NCBI RefSeq assembly: GCF_932276165.1 | Contig: NC_063988.1 | Coordinates: 9,300,001-9,364,000, forward strand | DNA length: 64,000 bases | Reading direction: 5' to 3' | DNA from: Plutella xylostella | Lineage: Eukaryota; Arthropoda; Insecta; Lepidoptera; Plutellidae | Shown here: piece by piece, positions 27,801 through 39,800 of the stretch | How positions within the stretch are numbered: the first letter of the stretch is position 1 | Layout of the letters: each line of letters begins with the position of its first letter | The notes under the pieces: generated by a model | Seen by the model: the letters and a program-made list of their open reading frames with translations, nothing else | Database searches by the model: none | Told to the model about the DNA's origin: nothing | Position numbers and translations under genes: made by a program

Positions 27801-30800
27801 TACCTTTATTAAACTTAACCTCTATACAAAATATGTAAATAAAACAAACAACCTCTTAACTTAAATCCACTGGTCCGTGGCAACCTTGCGACATCTCACT
27901 CCCAATAGCCGCCTCATCATTTGCAGCCACTATCCTAATCCGATAAACTACAAGACAGGACACAGCGAAAGCATTTAAGTGGCTAAAATAAGGCGTAAGG
28001 GCAATTCCACTGTGCCACCACGGAATAGGGTTGCCACTTGCAAAATTAAATCGGATAACTCATAGCGTTGTTATAGTAGTCTGTAGATCGAACAGCTTTA
28101 GAATCAAAATATATACGAGGGCTTTTAATTTCATAAAAATGCGGTGTTTATATTATGATTTGGGATTTGTTGAGACTGTTGATGCTAAGTAACTTACTAT
28201 TCATATTATAGGTCAGCAAAGACACAGTTGAAAGTTCGTGTGAAAAAATAATAATGAGTACTTACCTAAATATTTTATGATTATATTTCTTTGCGAAAGT
28301 TATTCACTTTGACCAAAAGAATAAGAAAATTTTCTGTAGCCCCACTTTTGTACCCTATACAATACAAGACCGAAACAAAACCCGGTATCCGGATTCCCAT
28401 TCGCGGCACACCCCTACAGCTCCGTCGGTTTTGGCACTGAGCCAGGCGGCCGGCACGCCAGCCGTCGCGCGCCGCCTTTCAACGCTGTTTCATGGACACA
28501 CAATAGTAATTGTCTTAGCGAGGCCGCACCTTTATACGTGGCCAGTGTTTTAGTTTCTACGTGTGTCCGGAATGGCGACTATTTTAACCGACTTCGAAAA
28601 AAGGAGAGATTCTCAATATTTTAAGTGTGTTTACCGATTTTTTTGCCAGTTATGGACCGATTTTAATTAAAAAATCTTGGGGTTTACTTATGGCATGATT
28701 CGAAAAGAAAAGAGTCTTATAAATTTATAAACAGTAGGTAGAATGGAACTGTAAACAAAAGTTGAGGTTAACTACACAAAAAGTAGCTTACAAAAACATT
28801 AATGAGTATACTTTTTGAAAATAAGTACCTTGCAGCTATGTATTGTACCTATGTATTATGTATATTTATTAAAGTGAATGTTAAAGTGTACTAAAATAAA
28901 GTTTAATAATGTATTCTTTGTGCACGTCACTTTATGAAACATGATTACATATCAGGCAGTCATGTTGAATTCTCGTTTTGTATTATCAAGAATATTTTAT
29001 TACGTATGAAACGTTTTACCTTTTTAAAATGTTTAATTCTCTCTTTTTTGAAGTATTAATGTATACCTTTGTCTTTCATTCTGAGGTTTTTTTTATTGAT
29101 CGATGATCTATATAATACGCAAACTATCACCTAATTAATCCTCAGATTTAGCCACTATCAGCTATTAATAGCCAAGACCCTGAACCCAGCTAACCAAAAT
29201 ACCGACCAAACTCTCATCAACTAAGTAAGGTGGGGTAAAGTGGTCCACTGGTGGTGGTTACCACTTTACCAGCGTGACAAACTAGAGAATGAAGCTGCTT
29301 ATCCTAACTAATCCTAACTAATATTATAAATGCGAAAGTAACTGTGTCTGTCTGTCTGTCTGTCTGTCTGTTACTCTTTCACGCCAAAACTACTGAACGG
29401 ATTTGAATGAAATTTGGTATACATACGGCCTAGACCCTGGGAAAGAACATAGGCATAGAAAACTTTTTAAGGCGAAGCGAAGCGCGCGGGAACAGCTAGT
29501 AACTAATAATTACACATTGATAGTCTTCCCCCGGTGACTGTCTTACCCCACCTTACTATAATCAAGAAACTAAGCAACATTTCTTACAAAAACTCAATTT
29601 GAATGCACTCGGTTGAAGCACGTAATTTGTCCATCTCGCTGTCGGCCGCTACTCCTTCAGTTTTCAGTTGAAACACAACATTTTTGCGGCCGCAGTGTTT
29701 CTTTCTCCAATTTCGCTTTCAGAACGTCATTGTGGCTGTTTTTGTTCGGAGCTGAGTGGCCGGGCCACGAGACTGGCGTTATTTATTTTTACATTATTAG
29801 GAAAACTTAACTATATTTTATATAAGTAAATGTACTCGTAACAATACAAAATTAAATTATGTTACATAAGTTTCCACCTATAGGTTGTATTTATATAAAC
29901 ACTTTCCTGTGTACAAAATATAGTTATAAACAAAATATAAAGTTGTAAATAGTAAATTCATTATTGCCAAAAAGTATTTTCTCCCAGCCAACCCTTTAAT
30001 GGTGGAGAGCCCGCACTGTTCACCAACTCAATACTCAATCTTTTATTGCATCCATAAACTTTATGGACCCTGTCGGGTACAGCAAAACTATGCCCGCGTG
30101 GTGATAGGCCTAAACCCTTCCTTCATTGAAAGGAGACACGTGCCCCAACAGTGGGGATGTGATGGGTCGTGATGATGATTTTGGCGTGACGTGATGACGG
30201 CTGAATGTTGTAGTGGTTAGTGACCCTGACTGCTATGCCTAAAGTCCCGGGTTCGATTTCTAGCTGGGGCAGATATTTGTTTAAAGACAGATATTTGTAC
30301 TAGGGTCTTGGGTGTTGATATTCATATTTAGTATGTATCTATCTATGTATTTGTGTAGATATATCAGCTGTCCGACACCCATAACACAGGTTCTGCCTAG
30401 CTTGGGGTCGGATGGCCGTGTATGAGATGTCCCCACATATTTATTTATATTTATAATTTATTTCCCACCCGCTGTTTCCGTGGCCCCGCGGCCCGTCACA
30501 CCGAGTGGCACCGCTGGCGTGAGGTTCCCGTTTTCTTTGCGGCATTATGAGGAATTCAGCTTTTAATTGCCTTTCGCTACATCGCCCCACTAACATTTGC
30601 TCTTATTGTTTTTTGAAACTCGCGCCGACTCTGTGCACCTGCTTCGTTTTTACAGTGGTTCGTGATTAGAGGTTTTTGTAGCTTATAAAGTTATTAAACG
30701 TTTTTTGAGAGAAGTATTTTTGTAATAAAGTATTTTTTACACTTTATGTATAGCCAGCATATTAGCTAGAGTAGATAAACCATAAAAAATCAACAAACCT

Positions 30801-33800
30801 AATATTATGATGCTACTTAACACCTAAATATTTATTCTAAAGGGATTCAGAAAACCGTGACAGAGATAATATAACTAACAAAAGTAAAGGAACTTCGGTA
30901 TCCAGTTCACGCAACACGTGTTAAAAATCTCACAAAAGATTTCTACAAAAGCATTTCTATGCTAGTATAACATTTGTAAGGCCCCACAATCTAAGATAAG
31001 TTCTAACTTTATCATCAAGTGAGAACAATAGACAACAAGCACGGAGCTCTAGAAATTTGTAGTGCTACGTTGTCGTAGCTATCTCTGGCTACGGCGCGGC
31101 GTAGCAGTTATGTGCTACGAAATGTCGTAGCACATTGCTACGCACAATGCAATTTCGAGTACTTACTGCTTGCTAACACATTTTACTGTAGGTGATATTA
31201 ATTATTTACAAGTTGTTCTACCTAACATTGATCTGTAAGACAATATTATTTTTCGTGAAAACTGTATGTTACTTTCATTCCGTAATATGCTAAAGTGCGC
31301 ATATTTTTGTAGGAAATGCGAACATTTATTGTCACAAACGGGTATAAGAATAACGAATTTTAATGGCTATTTATTTTTACTTCCCAACGGAATGGGTAAC
31401 AAACACTCGTGTTTTTTACACCCTGTATCTGTTTAAATCCTTTTAAAATGCCGTTAATTCTGTCGACTATGTCATGTCGCAGGTAATTTCAACTATTTTG
31501 TTTTAGCCTAAGAATAAAATGGAGGCAGTAAAGAGAAGTGAAGCCTCTACGTGCGGTAGGCTGGTCAACCGTTTAGCGGAGCATTCAAATAAATAGGTTT
31601 AGTTGTTTAAATTCGTGGGTGAAATAATAATTATGCATAGTAATTGTTAGTAACAATAACTTACACTAATGTTAGTGACTTATACTAAATTTATAACAAG
31701 ATTTTACAAACAAATACCAATATTAAAAAAAAAGATGATCATCTTTTACAACTAGAAATAAACTGAAGTACTATAGACATTTAATAGAATATTGATGAAA
31801 TTATTTTCTCGAATCGAGAATCGAGATGATGACACTGCAAACGTAGAGTGGGACACCCTCCCAGTGCACTGGATCGATGGACAATTGGACATATAGCAAG
31901 TAGAGTGTGGTGGGAGAAGACCATGTCTAGCAGTGAATAACAATGATGACTGTTTTAAAAAGTTAACTTTCCGCGTTGCCACATCCTAATCCTAATCCTA
32001 ACTAATATTATATATGCCAAAGTTACTGTGCCTGTCAGTCTGATACTCTTTCACGCCATAACTACTGGACGAATTTGAATGAAATTTGGTATACACATGG
32101 TCTAGATCCTGAGAAAGAACATAGGCTATTTTTTATCCCGGAATTCCCATAGGAAAACTTTCTATAAAATCATTGTTTTTCCTGGGAAGGTGGAAATATG
32201 CGAGTTGTTCAAATGTCCACTTCCACTATTGTCCGGTCTCCGGATTCCATTCCATATTAGCAGATGTTGGCTGTTGGCCAATGGGCTCGCTGCTTTATGG
32301 GTGTTACCGTGAATACTAGTAATCTGTTATTTCGCACACTTACCGCCCCGTTCTGTGGTCGCCCGGCACCGCTAGTATGTTTGTTAAATACGCAGTTACC
32401 TTCCTTTGCTGTGGCATGCAAATCTTTTTTTGGTAGTTTGTGTATGTTATGTAGCTCTGTGTACCTACAAACAAGATTATTTTACTTATGTTTAAAATTA
32501 ATCATAGTTTTTGTAAATGTCGACTACCAGCATTTGATCTGGACTAGCGATTTCCAAAACAATATTAATATATTAAATACCAATGCTCGGCGGGAGATCA
32601 ATATATGAAGTGCTCAAACGTGACGGCGAAAATATTTTATTAATTTAAACATTGCACAATGTTCCTTTATCCAACGAAGAACAATAATATTCGTCGTCAG
32701 CAACCAAAAGCTTTAATACAAAAATGGTATCAGTTCCTCCTACTATAACGAGTATCTATTCCCATCTCAAATAAACAAGAGAATCTAGGGCGGGCGGACA
32801 AAACAGACCGAAAAAAGCGGCTTGATCGTTCGAAGGCATTTGGGTTAATAAAGTGGAGGGGAAAATGGGACGAATGGTCTCCCCAGGAGGAGTCCTCAGG
32901 CTTTGATGGCAGCGAATTATGCCGAAATGGGCGTAATTTAGCACATTGCTACCACATTTCTGCCTTCTGACTTCGCTAAATACGCGTGCTTGGTAATAGC
33001 AGTGAAGTTTTCAATGAAAATTGTTTTTTTTTTATTTATTTTTATTAAGTTTGTAATTGGGAATGACCAACAAATTGATAAAAAATATCAAATTATTACC
33101 TCATTGCCCATAATAGTAGGTACTTATATTTTATACGTATGTACTAATTAGGTACTGTTTTCAGTAATGGATTTTAGCATATTTCGATTGATGCACTTGG
33201 AAAATTGGCAACTAATTATAAATCCTTAAACTACCGTTATGTAACATTAACATTTGATCGAAATCGTTTCATGGCATTGTCATTAAATTTATTTATGGCA
33301 ACATAACAAGCAATTCCGTAAGTATGTACAGAATAATAAAATCTTGATAGAAAAAAATATAATAAACAGTTACTCAAGCTGCAAACAATGAACCAGGGCC
33401 GAATGTTTATTCGATATAATATTTATGTACACAGCTCATCCAATATATACTTTAGCAACCGATAACCGGTATTATTTACCCGAAATCATAACTTCTGACC
33501 TACCAATGCATATACAGGATGTTAAAAAAAATAAACCTCTTGTCTAAATTAGTGGTACATAGGTTGGAATGTAAAAAAATGCATTGTATTTTTATTTAAA
33601 CTAATGATACTTTGTTATTGCCTGATTGAAGATTTGTTATAGGTACAGTCATCATCATGACTGTATCTCTTTTATACCGACCTTAATTTTTTACCCGAGC
33701 AAATAAATACGTATATTATAATAAAAATGACATTGACGTAAAATACCTGAAACGATTTGAATGTGATTTGTTGGTGTTGGTGGTCACTCGGCAAAATAAC

Positions 33801-36800
33801 AAATTTACTGTGTAACAAAATAAGTTAGGTGACCTCTATTATATTCTATTATTCTAGTAGGTACTAACCCACAGTGGACCAGCGTGGTGGGAAATGGTCC
33901 AAGCTTAGGAATGCAGTTTAGACCTTGGGGATATGCACAACGGTTCCACTCGAGAGAGCCAGGTGCAGGTACTTACACCCCCAAAGATAACAGAATAGGT
34001 GACCTGATTTCAGATTATTTTCCACATTCACCATCACCCTGTATACGTAACAGATATATTTCATTCTACCGGGACATCCGCCCGGTATTGCGGCCCATCG
34101 GTGGATGCGTCGTTTGTTCCCGATATATCACCGTGGCAGAGATTGATTAAACTATACTAATGCTGCTCTTACTTCGGAAGGACGCATAAATCTATCTCCT
34201 TTTAGTTATTTCAGAATATTTTTGTTGCAACATAACTAGCTTTTAAATACAGTTAAAGTGAAGTTAGGATTTTAGAAATCGTTGGTGAGAAATAAGCCCA
34301 TAGCATTTGACTTATGTTTGATTTTTTACGAATATAGTTTAGTTCACCAATGATAATTTGGTATCTAAACAGGCAGCGTTTTGACTTCTTTGAGATTTAG
34401 GTAACTTCTTAGCAAAACAAATTTTGACAATGAATTTTCGTAACTTGTATGATTGCATCCTCTATATGTTCCGTCATATTACTATACACCAGTTAATGCA
34501 AAAAGTAAATCTACTTCGTTGAAATTTTCAATACACCGATTCAATAAATAAAATGACACTGCGAGTAATCAGCCAAGGCTGGCGGAAGCGAGAAGGTTAC
34601 TCTATACTGACGAAAAACGAACGAACGAGAGCTGTCGTGCAATCGGCACGTTTAATACAACGAGATAGAGCCGCGACTCGCGCAGTAGCGCTCCGAAACT
34701 TCTTTATTCGTTATATAGAGTGACCCCCAAGTGACGTCACGGTTTTCGGTTTCAGACACGCGAGTCACTCTGACGCGATTCGACACAAACACACAAAAGA
34801 TTGACATTTATCGCATGCTGGTAGACAAAGGGCTGGAAAACTGAACTTTCAGGCTGAATCAAACAGACCGCTTCTTACTACAGTTGACAGTTTACGTAAA
34901 CAAAAATACGGAAGGAACTTCTGCGGTTTACATTTTCTGTCGTGAATGATTTATACTAATAGTTTCTGCTGGAGGCGCTGAATATTTACCGCGCACCCTG
35001 TAGATGTGAAATCTTTACTCTGTATTATGAGTCCAAATCGTAAAAGTCTAATTCACTCAAAGGCCGATCTTCACAGATATTACGACTTACGGCCTGAGAA
35101 AGTCCAAGTTAATCTTGTGTGGACTTTGTAGAGGTATTTCGTTGCAGTTTTTTATTATTATTGTGGATGTAGGTAGGTACGCTCACGAGAAATGAAAAAG
35201 TTTCAGTGACAGTAACACTTAATTTCTCATAAATGGAAAAGACTAGCTCAATGACGCCGTCTAGCACATTAGAATATTACCAACTAAAAACGTAAATGTT
35301 TTTATCAAATTATTATTGGTGGTGGGTTATTTGGTGTCGAGCTTCTGTAAGTAGAACTTTTTCATTGCGCACGAGTGTATTATATAGCTGATCACATTAC
35401 TAACTATTGAGTAATGTTTTCTTACACAGAATAAGTCAGCATTTATTGAGGGGAATGGTCTGACAGAAATACGATTTGTCCTCTCGAACGATTGAGACTT
35501 TAGTGGTCTTTTCGTGGGTTTATTAACTTCAGTGTGCTTCCTTAAGCCCAGCTTTGTTATATGTGAAATGTAAGGGGTGTCGTGTGGTTTATGTGATAGG
35601 TAACATTGAGTTTTATTCGAAGGTCCTAGGTGGCTACTACTACCAATAGGTGGAGGTGAAAGTTACTTAATTATTGCGGAATTCAGAATAAATTTTCCAA
35701 GTCTTTTTTTAATACTATAATTTTATTAAGTTATTTATTTCTTGATATGTATGTTATAAAACAATTAAAAGCGATACGACGATCGCGGAAAACGCCAGTA
35801 GTATGCATTACTACATAGGCTACAGTATAGCCAAAATATATTTGTGATAATAAATTATTATATAGAGCATATACAGACCGATTCAGTGATACTAACACAT
35901 CTTAACCCTGCGGGAGCCGGCGGGCGGTTTCTCGTGAATAAAACATGTTGTGTCGATGTTGGTACCACTGCGTTCCGTAAGTGCTGCCTTTGCCGGACCC
36001 GTGTGCTGCGACCAATCAGTGTTGAGCGTTGATACGCAGAGCGGTAGCCACGATTTGTAGTGTAGCTAAAGGGTTATGTGGAAATACTGTTATGTAGGTG
36101 TTTTTAGGTTAGGGTTGGAATTATTGAGTGTTTTTATTGGGAGTATTTGTGAGATTTTATTGGGATTACGCAACAATAAACGTTTCTTTGTAAAGTTTAC
36201 CGGTTTGTTTTGCTAAAATACGTTAAGGACAAAAAATTACAAGATTCATGTAATAGATTACACCCTACTAAAACCGTATATTTTAAGGAACACCAACTTT
36301 CAAGCCAACACCAAATAACACAAATCAGAGGGCGACACGAAAATTACGTGCCGTCGACACCTCCATTCTGAAAACATAGCAAAACAAACATTTTGTTAAA
36401 TTATGTTAATACGGCCAAGTTTTGTTTCACTGACATGTGACTCGTGTGAGAAAGTTTCGCAGTAAGTGTCAAGACTTATTCGTCGGCGTGTATGTTGGAA
36501 CATGTTTCAAGTTAACCGGGTTGCAGTGCAAGGTGGCAATTTAGGGTTAACACGTGGACGCGAGCCACGAATAGTGATTCGACTTGCGAACTTCACAATG
36601 ACCCATTTGGAAATGGAACGGACAATGGCGGATCGTTATTTCTTATGCGTTTGTGTCCAACGAGTGGGTCGTTGTGATACCAGTTGTTGCATTTGATTTG
36701 AATACCTTTAGCTAGCTTATTCTGTATTTTTTTTAAATTGGAATAAAAAGTTATTGATATAGAGCATAATAATATTATTATCTACTCTTTATTACAGGTA

Positions 36801-39800
36801 CACTTAATACTAACTTTTTAGTTTAATTTAAAGCACATATAAAAGCTAAAAATATTGTTTGATTATAACTTGGTATAAAAACACAATATTTAAAAAATAT
36901 GTAGTCATTACCATCATATTTTTCGAATTCCTCCTAAATTCCAATTTGCTTATACAAATACTATCAACCCTGTCACATGGGAAATCTTGTGTGGACGCCG
37001 CGATAACCGCGATCAGCAAATATTTTAGGAAATTCCCGGAATCTCAAATTTATAAAGTCCATGTAGGTATTTGTTTGAATATTCTATTGAAATATAAAAT
37101 TGCCTACCGGATATTTCATATACCCACAAACATGCAAATAATAATATAGTGTTAGTAGTCAGAAAACTAGTAAGAACTAAAAATGATGGCCAATGGAGTA
37201 AAACACTCTGCCATCAGCTTTCATCAGATGACTTGCTGGCTGTTACCAGTAGCTACCAGTTTGGTCCAGCGGGCATCAGGGCGTCCCACGCAACGGTTCA
37301 TTTGAGAACTATAAACAAAAATATTGAGCACAGTATTCCATCACATTCGCGTCTATAAACAGAGTCCGATGCACCGCCATTTGTTGATTTCCTTATTTAC
37401 TGTTATTGCACCGCTGCACGAATATCGTCGCAGTCGTAGAACAGTGACGGATCTGATTTTTTTCGATTTTCGGATTATTGCAGATTCTTCTTTAAAATTT
37501 CATTATTTACCTATACAACAAAAGTTTTTTACAAAATCTTTTATAATAAGCGAAATACAGAGTCGAACACTGACGGTTTTGATTTTTTCGCGTAGAACAT
37601 GGGCGCTTGTGCCGTCCCGTCGATGTTCCGCGGTGACCCTCGCGCCCCGCGACCCGCTCCCGCGCGACGGTTTGTTTGTTCTGTCAGTGTTCTCTGTAGG
37701 AGCACATGGAACACGTAATGAGTACTTAAAATGTTTTTTGCTATAATTATTATTTAAAAAGTTCTGTTTTCCATGTAAATATTTTTTTAATAATTCTCCC
37801 ATAGAACAAAGACGGTCTCTTAAATCCGTCGTTATTCTTGGAACTTTGTTTTAAAAAAATAAAAGCCCTAGTTTTCGCTAAAATCAATGAGAAATTAGTT
37901 ATAATTAGGTACGGTGTATTAAAAAAACAATATTGTTTGTTTGTTAAATTTAGTGACGGTATTTCATATGCGACTATGTTCTATGTCCTAACTATTGGTG
38001 TTTTGTATATACCGTCATTGTTTTATGGATAAGGGGTAGACGTGTGTAGATAACCGTCGTTATTCTTTGGAATTATTTTAGGATACGTCGTTGTTCTTTC
38101 CTAATATTACGTATTTTCAATGGAAAATAAATTAATTTATGATTTTTCAGTATATTTTTGCTAATTTATTATGTTTTTAAAACTATGTGCTAAAAAACAA
38201 TGTAAAATTAAGTACTTTTTTTGTTCATCAACTCTACTGCCAGAGGCAGGTGACGATGGGAGCACGGTACCATGCGGGTAGGTTTGGAATTATGTTTTTC
38301 CAGCCATTAGCATGAGTTACCAAACATACAAACGAAGTCAGCCGCAGAATCCACATCAAACATTAAATTTCTGTATTAACAGCTACCTCAACAGTTAACA
38401 GTTACATCAACTGCAAAGGGAAAGTCCTAGCATCAACCGAATGCTGGTGATTGTCAAACAGCTGAGGATAATGACCATCGCGAAGCAGTTTGAGAGGATC
38501 CTTACATGGCTACGGATAAGATGACAGCAATTTCCTTCATTAACTGACCACAATCAGTAAATTCTCTAGTTCTAGGGGCGAATGGCATCGCGGGGGAGTC
38601 AACGTGATCGGACAGCAGTGAATTTTCTGTTTGCGGGCAGTAAATAATTAAGGAAATTGGTATCATCTTATCCGTAGCTATGTAAGGATCATCTTGAACT
38701 GCTTGGGGATAATAATTTTCCTCAACTGTTTCACAATCACCAGCACTCGATTCATACTGGGGCTTTTCCTCTTAAAAATAGGTGAGCCCACTTTATTCAC
38801 GTATTAATTTCAGGAAAAATTCCCCGTAAATTCTGTGATTCTCACATTATACTTACTTCTCCATAAAAAGGGTGAGAAATCCGACCTCAGAAACTATATA
38901 CCCGTTAGCTTGACATCACACATATATAAATAATTCACAATCGCATCCGTCCTCTGCTAAACTAACATCAACCACCAAAACAAGCCGGTTTCCGACCTAT
39001 TTATTCTACCGCGAACCCTCTATACACGCTCAATCAGATTATTGAAAAGTTCATAGAGCTTAACACACCACTTTACCATGTATTTATTGACTATACAAAA
39101 GGTTTCGACAGTATCTACCATCAAGCAATACTTTTCGCCCTTAACACCACAAAATTCATCCAACCTACATCGAACTCGTTGGTACTATCTACATAAACAG
39201 CTCAGCCAACGTGAAATTGGAAAAACCTGGTACTGGTCCAACGTTTCCGATTAAAAAGGGTGTCATACAAGGCGACCCTCGCTGTACACGCTTTACAATT
39301 TTCCTCAAAGAAGTCTTCAAGAAGTTGACACAGTCCTGGGAGGACAAGGACATCAATTTCGGAAGTAAAAAATAGTCAAACCTCGGTTTTGCGGACGATA
39401 TTGCCCTATTCTCCCTCTCAACGCCCGAGCTCCAACAAATGTTGCGAGAGCTATCCACGGCAAGAATTGAAGTTGGACTAAAGGTGAACCGTTCGAAGAC
39501 AACAGACATGACCAATAGCACGAAACGTAGGGTTGAGGTAGATAGGCAGGAAATACAATATGTCAATGAGTAATTTATTTGGGCGAGATAGCGTCAAAGG
39601 ATGTGCTAAGACTCGTGGGTGCTAAGACTGCCAAACTGAAGTGAGTAGTATGTCGTATGCAGCCGGATAGGTAGTAGTAGGCAGTGGGCTGGCAATATCT
39701 GCCGAAGAACCGATAACCGTTGGGGTCGACGAATTCTCGAGTCACAAATAAGGACAACCGTAGGCTGGTAGCCAGTAGTGGCTGGATGAGGAAGCCCGAG

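Noticed and set aside
30205..30280. tRNA-like sequence
   Set aside because: B box and part of the A box are present but the arms do not form a cloverleaf and the SINE body follows; not a tRNA gene. Same for 776-845 and 5043-5145.
32264..32608. 114-codon plus-strand frame
   Set aside because: Low-complexity hydrophobic composition, no similarity, inside intron 2.
33636..33662. Small hairpin tacagtcatcatcatgactgta
   Set aside because: Ten-base stem; expected by chance in this much AT-rich sequence.
37324..37746. 140-codon plus-strand frame
   Set aside because: Overlaps the end of the 2.9-kb element and a GC-rich patch; no similarity to transposases or other proteins that I can see.
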